A stretch of 11,619 nt of DNA. It comes from Desulfobacteraceae bacterium. Lineage in GTDB: Bacteria; Desulfobacterota; Desulfobacteria; Desulfobacterales; BuS5. The notes under the pieces are model-generated. The model saw only the letters and a list, made by a program, of their open reading frames with translations. It was not told the DNA's origin and did no database searches. The translations under genes were made by a program, and so were the position numbers. The stretch spans positions 1 through 11,619 of the forward strand of contig JAUVKE010000051.1 of NCBI GenBank assembly GCA_030592105.1, written 5' to 3'. Shown one piece after another: positions 6,696-11,619 of the stretch (position 1 is the stretch's first letter; each line of letters begins with the position of its first letter).

Positions 6696-6785
6696 CCACT
6701 TACCACTTACCACTTAATGTTGAGTTGTGAGTATTGAGAAAAAACAGACTGTATCTTTATTTTCATCACCCCTCATATCTCATAT
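6696..6785. repeat. Heptameric short tandem repeats
   Basis: Three neighbouring tracts each have a 7 bp period. CCACTTA occurs three times (6696-6716), perfect. A degenerate tract GTTGAGT / TGTGAGT / ATTGAGA follows (6719-6739). CTCATAT occurs twice (6772-6785), perfect. They fill much of the gap between der and the CBS gene. No reading frame or regulatory meaning is evident. Confidence 0.75.
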
Positions 6786-6864
6786 CCCGAAATGGCCGAG
6801 ATTAAAACCAACCCCAATATACTCAATTTTTATATTTTAAATAATTTGAATCAAGTTTTTGAAA

Positions 6865-8211
6865 TTAGCGTTTATTTTTTCGTTTTTTATTAAGATTTTC
6901 TTTTCCTCTCCTCTGCCTGAAAATTATTTTTACAGGGGTTTTATCCAGCCCTGTCGCTTCTTTGACCTGGTTTATTAAAAACCTTTTATATGAAAAATGC
7001 ACACCTTCGGGGTAATTAACAAAAAAGAGAAAAGTAGGGGGTTTGGTCCCTGTTTGGGCGGCATAATAGAATTTAATCCGTTTACCCTTGTGTAATGATG
7101 GTTCATTCTTGATAAGAGCCCGTTCCACTATCCTGTTTAGGGGACCTGTACCTATACGGGTGGTATATTGAGCATAAACTTCCTCAACCAGCTTAAAAAT
7201 CTTTGAAACTCTTAATCCTGTGAGTGCAGAAATCGTTATTGCAGGTGCAAAATTTAAAAATTTTGCCGACATTTTTAACTGATCATAATAAGTTTTAACG
7301 CTCTTTTGTTCCTTTGGTACTATATCCCATTTATTCAGGATAAAAATACATCCGCACCCCCGTTCAAATGCGTACCCTGCAATACTTATATCCTGATCAG
7401 TAATACCTTCTGCCGCATCAATAAGAATCAATGCCACATCACATCTTTCCATGCTTTTTAATGACTTGATAATAGAAAATTTTTCAAGTTTTTTGTTTAC
7501 TTTCCCCTTTCGCCTTATTCCCGCTGTGTCAACAAGGATATAGGAATTCTCCCCGATTTTACAGACAGAATCGATGGAATCACGGGTGGTTCCCGGAATT
7601 TCACTGACAACAAGACGTTTTTCACCGATAATATGATTTATCAATGAAGATTTACCCACATTGGGCCTGCCTATAACTGCAACTTTTATCATATCCTGGG
7701 GCGGCTGAATGATGTTTTGGGGAAACATCCTTATCATATCATCCATAAAATCTCTTACCCCATAATTGTGTTCAGCAGAAACAGGATATATTTTTTCAAT
7801 GCCAAGACTATAAAATTCGTAAAGATTTTTTTCCTGCTCAAATCCATCAATTTTATTTACAACATAAAAGACAGGTTTGGTAACAGGCCTTAGAATATTT
7901 ATGATATCCTTATCAAAAGCCGAGCACCCCTCTTTCCCATCGAGTAGTAAAATGATTACATCGGCTTCCTCAATGGCACAAATTACCTGATCCCGGATCT
8001 GGCTTGAGAAGATATCAGAATCATCATTTACAAATCCTCCTGTGTCGGTAAGGATAAATTCAATATCATTCCAGACGGTGTCCTGATAATGACGATCCCG
8101 TGTAACCCCGGGGAAATTGTCCACAAGGGCATTTTTTGATTTTGTTATTCTGTTAAACAGGGTCGATTTCCCCACATTCGGACGTCCAACAATTGCTGCG
8201 ATAGGTTTCAT
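6865..8211 (-). CDS. der: Ribosome biogenesis GTPase Der (EngA)
   Basis: A complete 448-residue Der with its diagnostic tandem GTPase domains and C-terminal KH-like domain; it binds the 50S subunit during late assembly. G domain 1: GRPNVGKS (9-16), DTGG (56-59), NKID (119-122), SAE (145-147). G domain 2: GRPNVGKS (181-188), TT at 208-209 in the switch I region, DTAG (228-231), NKWD (293-296), SAL (328-330). The KH-like part covers about 350-435 and ends in a very basic tail (RQRRGKENLNKKRKNKR). The N-terminus MKPIAAIVGRPNVGK is where family members start, which fixes the start although the upstream Shine-Dalgarno is weak. No truncation or motif loss. A fragment of repeat family B lies 46-59 bp upstream of the start, in sense orientation. 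Confidence 0.98.
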   Translation of the reverse strand: MKPIAAIVGRPNVGKSTLFNRITKSKNALVDNFPGVTRDRHYQDTVWNDIEFILTDTGGFVNDDSDIFSSQIRDQVICAIEEADVIILLLDGKEGCSAFDKDIINILRPVTKPVFYVVNKIDGFEQEKNLYEFYSLGIEKIYPVSAEHNYGVRDFMDDMIRMFPQNIIQPPQDMIKVAVIGRPNVGKSSLINHIIGEKRLVVSEIPGTTRDSIDSVCKIGENSYILVDTAGIRRKGKVNKKLEKFSIIKSLKSMERCDVALILIDAAEGITDQDISIAGYAFERGCGCIFILNKWDIVPKEQKSVKTYYDQLKMSAKFLNFAPAITISALTGLRVSKIFKLVEEVYAQYTTRIGTGPLNRIVERALIKNEPSLHKGKRIKFYYAAQTGTKPPTFLFFVNYPEGVHFSYKRFLINQVKEATGLDKTPVKIIFRQRRGKENLNKKRKNKR

Positions 8212-8256
8212 AATATTTATTTGCTGAGAAGTTATTTTTGATAAAGTAGTGCCCGT

Positions 8257-8270
8257 TATAGATTGTCAGA
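8257..8270 (-). repeat. Dispersed repeat family B, short fragment upstream of der
   Basis: On the minus strand this reads TCTGACAATCTATA, identical to the 3' end of both longer family B copies (1935-1948 and 9041-9054). Three further matching bases follow one mismatch on the 8272-8274 side. With the copy at 9041-9054 it forms an inverted pair around the chemoreceptor fragment. Confidence 0.6.
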
Positions 8271-8414
8271 GAATAAATTTCATAACAATAGTCTCTTTTA
8301 TCCTGCTATCCATGTTGATACTTTTACGTCTTTTTTGAAAATAAATCCAGATAATAATAAAATAAAAATAATTATTCAGCTGATTTTTTTTAAACCCTGC
8401 TGGTCGATGGAGTT

Positions 8415-8921
8415 ATGCGCAGTATTGATTCAGGGGCAGAGGGTGTAGATACCTTTGAAATTGTTAAAACCATTGATGAAATTGCGTTTCAGACTAATCT
8501 TCTTGCCTTGAATGCGGCGGTTGAAGCGGCAAGGGCGGGAGACGCAGGCTCCGGATTTGCTGTTGTCGCAGGTGAAGTCAGAAACCTTGCTATACGTTCG
8601 GCAGATGCTGCAAAAAATACATCGGAGATGATTGAGGAAATTGTTAAAAAGATTCAAGAAGTGGGGGGGAAAGTTAAAAAAACAAATGCAGATTTTAGAG
8701 AGGTTGCGCAAGGGAGTGCTGAAATAGGGAGTCTGTTTGGAAATATAGCTGCAGCTTCAGCAGAACAGGCCGAGGGAGTGTCCCAGATAAATCAAGCTGT
8801 TGCAGAACTTGATGATGGTGTTCAGCAGAGTACTGCAGTATCTGCAAGTTCAGCAGAAGAGATGAGATGCCATGCCCGGGAAATGAAAAATATTGTTAAT
8901 GAACTTGTTGTTCTGGTGTAA
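8415..8921 (+). pseudogene. Truncated methyl-accepting chemotaxis protein remnant (signalling domain only)
   Basis: The 168-residue frame carries the cytoplasmic signalling tip of a chemoreceptor: [20 protein letters not shown] (21-40), then [13 protein letters not shown], followed by the ascending helix down to [13 protein letters not shown]. The periplasmic or sensor part, membrane segments, HAMP domain and the whole descending helix before the tip are missing, so the normal antiparallel hairpin cannot form. The usual aspartate of VVADEVRNLA is glycine (residue 53). Upstream sequence shows no chemoreceptor similarity in other frames that I could see. The first ATG has GGAG only two bases before it, too close to be a good ribosome binding site. 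A 5'-deleted remnant is the simplest reading, though expression as a short signalling fragment cannot be excluded. It is bounded by inverted family B sequences. Confidence 0.8.
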
Positions 8922-8996
8922 GGTAAAAGAGAAGCCGGGGAATAAAGGGAGCATCTCCATTTGCCCCCCCCGAGGCAAGCTTTAAGATAAGCAGCC

Positions 8997-9054
8997 TTCC
9001 TCCCTCTGACCTTATGCCAAATTTTAAAATCGGGTAATTATCTGACAATCTATA
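8997..9054 (+). repeat. Dispersed repeat family B, copy 2
   Basis: Nearly identical to 1890-1948. Similarity is strongest from TGCCAAATTT (9015) to AATCTATA (9054), with one substitution, and weaker but still visible further upstream, with one or two small gaps in the CTCTG-containing part. It lies 76 bp after the chemoreceptor remnant and about 305 bp before the NYN gene. Confidence 0.8.
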
Positions 9055-9305
9055 GCTTGGAAAAAATATTTATACCCGACTAATAGTTTTTTATACTTGC
9101 CTATATAAAATAAAGATAATTTTTTCAAAGGCTTAAAAGTTTGATTAAAAATTTTATTATTACACCGTGGAAATATATATAACATCACAAACTTCTAACT
9201 TGTATACAATCCTTAATTTGTGTTAATTACTTTAAGACACATTACAATATATGAAATCATCCACAAATATATAAGTCTGGAAAATTATCTATATGACGGT
9301 CTATA

Positions 9306-9311
9306 TATAAT
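9306..9311 (+). promoter_or_regulatory. Possible -10 box for the NYN/DUF3842/CooT operon
   Basis: A perfect TATAAT lies 48 bp before the ATG at 9360. No good -35 hexamer is found at the expected distance, and in DNA this AT-rich such a hexamer is likely by chance, so this is only a candidate. Confidence 0.2.
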
Positions 9312-9359
9312 GGATTATAATCAATAATATTAAACAAGAAACAACTTTTTTTATGAACA

Positions 9360-9884
9360 ATGTCTATCCATATTATCATTGACGGCTATAATGTAATACG
9401 TCAGTCCCATGCATTAAGTTCCATGGAACACATAGAACTTCAACTGGGAAGAGATGCTTTAATAGACGCTGTTGCAGAATATAAAAAAATAAAACATCAC
9501 AAAATAACACTTGTTTTTGATGGAATTAATTCTAATGGTATCCCATACTATAATGATATTATCAATGGTATTAAAATAAAATTTTCAAGAAATGGAGAAA
9601 CCGCCGATACTGTCATAAAAAACATGGCCTCAAAAGAGAGGGAAAAAGCCCTGATAGTCACTTCCGACCTTGACATAGTCAGATTTGCGGAATCGTGCCA
9701 TGCCACTGTAATGAGTTCAAAAGAATTTGAAAAAAAAATTAAATTGGCATTACTTTACGGCAACAATTATTCCATTGATGATAAGGAAGAAAACGGATGG
9801 GTCCCCACAACTAAAAAAAAGGGACCTAAAAAAAAAAATTCTAAAAAAAAACGGAAACTGAGCATAAAAGCCAGAAAATTATAG
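9360..9884 (+). CDS. YacP-like NYN domain (PIN-fold) protein, putative ribonuclease
   Basis: A 174-residue NYN-family protein related to Bacillus YacP/Rae1. The conserved acidic residues of the PIN-like fold are present: D8 and N11 in IIDGYNVIR, D54 in LVFDG, D83 in GETADTVI, and D103/D105 in VTSDLDIVRFA. Family members cleave RNA, some at the ribosome, in a metal-dependent manner; activity here is inferred from these residues. The globular part ends near residue 135. The last ~25 residues are Lys-rich (KKKGPKKKNSKKKRK), probably an RNA-contacting tail, encoded by runs of 8 to 11 A that could promote slippage. The start chosen has only a weak AAGAAA upstream, but it begins exactly at the fold's first strand. 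DUF3842 follows after 8 bp, so it is the first gene of a three-gene operon. Confidence 0.88.
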   Translation: MSIHIIIDGYNVIRQSHALSSMEHIELQLGRDALIDAVAEYKKIKHHKITLVFDGINSNGIPYYNDIINGIKIKFSRNGETADTVIKNMASKEREKALIVTSDLDIVRFAESCHATVMSSKEFEKKIKLALLYGNNYSIDDKEENGWVPTTKKKGPKKKNSKKKRKLSIKARKL

Positions 9885-9892
9885 GAACCCAT

Positions 9893-10318
9893 ATGAAGCA
9901 GATATGTGTTATCGATGGTCAGGGCGGAGGCATAGGGAGTGCGATTATTAAAGCATTAAAGGAATTTTTCCAGGAAACTGTTGAAATTATAGCTCTCGGC
10001 ACAAATGCCATTGCAACAGCACAAATGCTCAAGGCAAAAGCTAATCGCGGAGCGTCTGGTGAAAATGCAATCATAAAAACAGCTAAAGATGCCGATATTA
10101 TAATAGGTCCCATTGGAATTATCATGGCTCAATCCATGATGGGAGAAGTTACGCCGGCCATGGCAAAAGCTGTGGCTGAAAGCAGGGGGAGAAAACTGCT
10201 TTTACCTCTTTCTCAGGATAATATTGAAATTGTTGGTCTTTCCACTATTCCACTTCCCCGTTTAATTAAATCGTTAATACAGCACAATCTTAAAAATTTG
10301 TGCATAACAAAAAAATAA
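9893..10318 (+). CDS. DUF3842 family protein
   Basis: A 141-residue protein matching, from memory, the DUF3842 family of anaerobes. It begins with a Rossmann-like strand and glycine-rich loop (CVIDGQGGGIGSAI, 5-18). It continues with ALGTNAIATAQMLKA, the GASGENAI motif and a DADIIIGPIGIIMAQSMMGE segment, then ITPAMA-type sequence (VTPAMAKAV). The glycine-rich loop suggests nucleotide or dinucleotide binding, but the function is unknown. AGGAA lies five bases before the ATG. The CooT-family gene follows 12 bp after the stop; this adjacency suggests a role linked to nickel or CO metabolism (inference from neighbourhood, not from the protein itself). Confidence 0.88.
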   Translation: MKQICVIDGQGGGIGSAIIKALKEFFQETVEIIALGTNAIATAQMLKAKANRGASGENAIIKTAKDADIIIGPIGIIMAQSMMGEVTPAMAKAVAESRGRKLLLPLSQDNIEIVGLSTIPLPRLIKSLIQHNLKNLCITKK

Positions 10319-10330
10319 AGGAGGCACCCC

Positions 10331-10522
10331 ATGTGTGAAGCAACTGCTTATTTAATTAATGGCGACGACAAAAAATTGATAATGGAATCTGTGGACATAA
10401 TTGAGCCTGAAGATAACGGCGTCAAAATAATTAATATTTTCGGAGAACAAAAATTTCTGAATGCAAAGATCCATTCCCTTTCCCTTATTGATCACAACGT
10501 ATTGCTGAAGGCAAATCAATAA
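10331..10522 (+). CDS. CooT-family small nickel-binding protein
   Basis: A 63-residue protein that begins MCEATAYL, has VDIIEPEDNG in the middle and FGEQKFLNAKIHSLSLIDH near the end, all typical of the CooT family. In Rhodospirillum rubrum, CooT is a dimeric Ni(II)-binding accessory of carbon monoxide dehydrogenase maturation, and the cysteine at position 2 is the reported nickel ligand; Cys2 is present here. The start is firm: AAGGAGG lies six bases before the ATG. No CO dehydrogenase or other coo gene is in the window, so the client nickel enzyme is elsewhere, or the protein has a broader nickel role. It is the last gene of the operon, before a strong terminator. Confidence 0.9.
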   Translation: MCEATAYLINGDDKKLIMESVDIIEPEDNGVKIINIFGEQKFLNAKIHSLSLIDHNVLLKANQ

Positions 10523-10548
10523 AATCAACTTTCAAACGTTACACAACA

Positions 10549-10590
10549 TTTTTAATCATTGCGGCGGATAACTGCCGCAATGATTAAAAA
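10549..10590. terminator. Strong intrinsic terminator, bidirectional in form
   Basis: A perfect 17 bp stem: 10549-10565 (TTTTTAATCATTGCGGC) pairs with 10574-10590 (GCCGCAATGATTAAAAA) around an eight-base loop. The GC-rich part is next to the loop. The outer arms are A/T runs, which give a U-tract mainly for minus-strand reading and an A-tract before the stem for plus-strand reading. It closes the CooT operon 26 bp after the stop. The ispH start is only 21 bp beyond it, so ispH needs its own promoter, readthrough, or control through this hairpin. Confidence 0.85.
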
Positions 10591-10611
10591 ACGAAATCAT
10601 CAAAATTAACT

Positions 10612-11478
10612 GTGGATATAATCTTAACAAAAACCGCCGGCTTTTGCATGGGTGTCAAGCGGGCAGTAAATCTGGCTTTAGCTGCACCAAAAAAATACAA
10701 TAAGCCTGTATACACGTACGGGCATCTTATTCATAATCCCCAGGTACTTGCACGCTTAAAAGAGATAGGAATCTCTCCTTTAACAGATTTATCCGTTCAA
10801 AAGCCCGGAGTTGTCATCATAAGAGCCCATGGAGTACCACCGGATGTATTCACAAAAATAGAAACCTCCGGATTTACCATTTTAAACGCAACCTGCCCGC
10901 GCGTGATTGAAGTTCAAAAAATAATTGACAAATATACCACCGACGGATATTCGATCATCATAGTTGGTGACAGGGATCACCCCGAAGTTATAGGACTACT
11001 CGGCCATGCAGGTATAAATGGATATCCTGCAAACAGCTTAGCAGCATTAAGAAAACTCCCTCTATTTAACCACGCAATTATTGTGGCGCAAACCACTCAA
11101 AATAAAAATTTTTATCAAACCGTTGAAAAATGGGCTTCTTTGCATCACCCTGATTATCTTTTTTTTAATACTATCTGCGATTCCACGAATAGACGCCAGT
11201 CTGAAGTTTTAACCCTGTCAAAGCAGGTTGAAGCCATCGTTGTAATAGGAGGACACAGCAGCGGGAACACAAAACGACTCGCAGAAATTGCAAAGCAATC
11301 CGGAATTGTTGTTTTTCATATTGAAACAGAAACCGAACTTAATATAAACGACTTAAAAAAATTCAAATCAATCGGTATCACAGCAGGGGCATCAACTCCT
11401 GATTGGGTGATAACACAGGTATCCAAGGACCTTGCACAACTAAAAGAAACTTGTAACTATTCAGCGCCGCTGATTTAA
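10612..11478 (+). CDS. ispH: 4-hydroxy-3-methylbut-2-enyl diphosphate reductase
   Basis: The last enzyme of the MEP isoprenoid pathway: a cytosolic [4Fe-4S] protein that reduces HMBPP to IPP and DMAPP. The three cluster cysteines are present at C12 (KTAGFCMGVKRA), C95 (NATCPRV) and C189 (NTICDSTNRRQ). Substrate-site residues are H41 (HLIHNPQ), H73 (RAHGVP), H123 and catalytic E125 (DHPEV), with T162 nearby (AQTTQ). The signature GITAGASTPDWVI lies near the end. Length (288) is normal. The start is GTG at 10612, chosen because the family N-terminus begins there; the Shine-Dalgarno is weak. The final codons and stop lie inside a family A repeat starting at 11453, so the last eight or so residues (CNYSAPLI) are repeat-encoded. 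A presence of ispH shows use of the MEP route. Confidence 0.97.
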   Translation: MDIILTKTAGFCMGVKRAVNLALAAPKKYNKPVYTYGHLIHNPQVLARLKEIGISPLTDLSVQKPGVVIIRAHGVPPDVFTKIETSGFTILNATCPRVIEVQKIIDKYTTDGYSIIIVGDRDHPEVIGLLGHAGINGYPANSLAALRKLPLFNHAIIVAQTTQNKNFYQTVEKWASLHHPDYLFFNTICDSTNRRQSEVLTLSKQVEAIVVIGGHSSGNTKRLAEIAKQSGIVVFHIETETELNINDLKKFKSIGITAGASTPDWVITQVSKDLAQLKETCNYSAPLI

Positions 11479-11538
11479 GATACGCAGCAGGCATAATCTG
11501 ATTATACCTGTTGCCGTACATATTAGCTGAATAATTAC
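11453..11538 (+). repeat. Dispersed palindromic repeat family A, full copy at the end of ispH
   Basis: Full-length match to 2514-2598. The outer arms GTAACTATTCAGC and GCTGAATAATTAC are complementary apart from one base. An inner stem pairs GCAGCAGG with CCTGTTGC (one G-T wobble) around a 12-base loop. The left arm overlaps the last 26 bp of ispH and supplies its TAA stop (11476-11478). Confidence 0.87.
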
Positions 11539-11562
11539 AGAAACTTTTTAAAATAACCAGCA

Positions 11563-11576
11563 TGCCCTGTCGGGCA
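11563..11576. other. Short hairpin before the window's last possible gene
   Basis: TGCCC (11563-11567) pairs with GGGCA (11572-11576) around TGTC. There is no T-run, so it is not a typical terminator. It may be part of a leader or of the repeat-rich intergenic DNA. Confidence 0.35.
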
Positions 11577-11585
11577 CAACAAAAT

Positions 11586-11619
11586 ATGAAAATTTTGATA
11601 GCGGTTAATGACATTTTAT
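11586..11619 (+). CDS. Possible start of a further gene (3' end outside window)
   Basis: ATG at 11586 opens a frame reading MKILIAVNDIL to the window end. Its hydrophobic first strand is like many cytosolic alpha/beta proteins. An in-frame ATG at 11562 would add eight residues. Neither has a clear Shine-Dalgarno. Too short to name. Confidence 0.3.
   Translation, partial: MKILIAVNDIL

Larger units (their letters stand above)
8922..9359. other. 438 bp gene-free region, AT-rich in its second half
   Basis: The first ~130 bp are mixed in composition and hold a run of eight C (8964-8971), a small GCTT/AAGC hairpin (8979-8992) and the second family B repeat. From about 9055 to 9359 the DNA is strongly AT-rich, with no open frame of note, a perfect palindrome TTGTATACAA at 9200-9209 and a perfect TATAAT at 9306-9311. 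This is presumably the promoter region of the following operon. I see no RNA gene or known riboswitch in it. Confidence 0.6.

Noticed and set aside
6696..6785. CRISPR-like array
   Set aside because: The repeated units are 7 bp with no spacers.
8263..8448. Open frame of 61 codons upstream of the chemoreceptor fragment
   Set aside because: Low-complexity Ile/Asn/Lys composition from AT-rich DNA, no ribosome binding site, overlaps the better-supported chemoreceptor frame.
9353..9382. Nine-codon frame overlapping the NYN start (ATG 9353)
   Set aside because: Could be an upstream leader peptide, but there is no Shine-Dalgarno or regulatory pattern; most likely chance.
11378..11614. Minus-strand frame across the end of ispH
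   Set aside because: It overlaps ispH and the family A repeat, and has no recognisable protein features.

Overview
The window looks like a chromosomal stretch of a moderately AT-rich anaerobic bacterium, most likely a sulfate-reducing Desulfobacterota (Desulfobacterales-like). That assignment is inference. It rests on the gene mix (pyrC next to an NtrC-type regulator, an HDAC-like deacetylase, a DUF3842/CooT pair typical of anaerobes, the MEP-pathway enzyme IspH), on a chemoreceptor fragment of the type common in delta-proteobacteria, and on many dispersed palindromic intergenic repeats. There are no tRNA or rRNA genes, no CRISPR array and no transposase.

Left part (1-2433, + strand): the 3' end of pyrC (dihydroorotase) runs within 7 bp into a sigma-54-dependent response regulator. 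After a repeat-filled gap comes a small HAD-superfamily protein of the soluble P-type-ATPase-like kind. Middle (2631-6001, + strand): a likely operon of an HDAC/AcuC-type Zn deacetylase, an unrecognised 273-residue protein and a left-handed beta-helix (hexapeptide) protein. It ends in a palindromic element shared with the convergent minus-strand genes. Minus-strand block (6088-8211): a twin-CBS-domain protein and the ribosome-assembly GTPase Der.

Right part (8212-11619): a 5'-truncated methyl-accepting chemotaxis gene lies in a repeat-bounded segment, followed by an AT-rich gap of about 440 bp. Next is a compact operon of a YacP-like NYN nuclease, a DUF3842 protein and a CooT-family nickel-binding protein, closed by a very strong terminator. 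Then comes ispH, whose stop codon lies inside a dispersed repeat, and the first codons of a possible further gene.

The least expected content is between the genes. Family A is a long palindromic repeat of about 85 bp, with two full copies and one inverted half copy. Family B is a repeat of about 58 bp ending in TCTGACAATCTATA; it has two good copies and one fragment, all upstream of genes and all in the same sense as the gene that follows. There is also a patch of heptameric tandem repeats and a palindromic repeat between convergent genes. No complete defence or mobile system is visible. The best candidates for something undescribed are the family B leader element and the deacetylase / unknown / beta-helix gene cluster.
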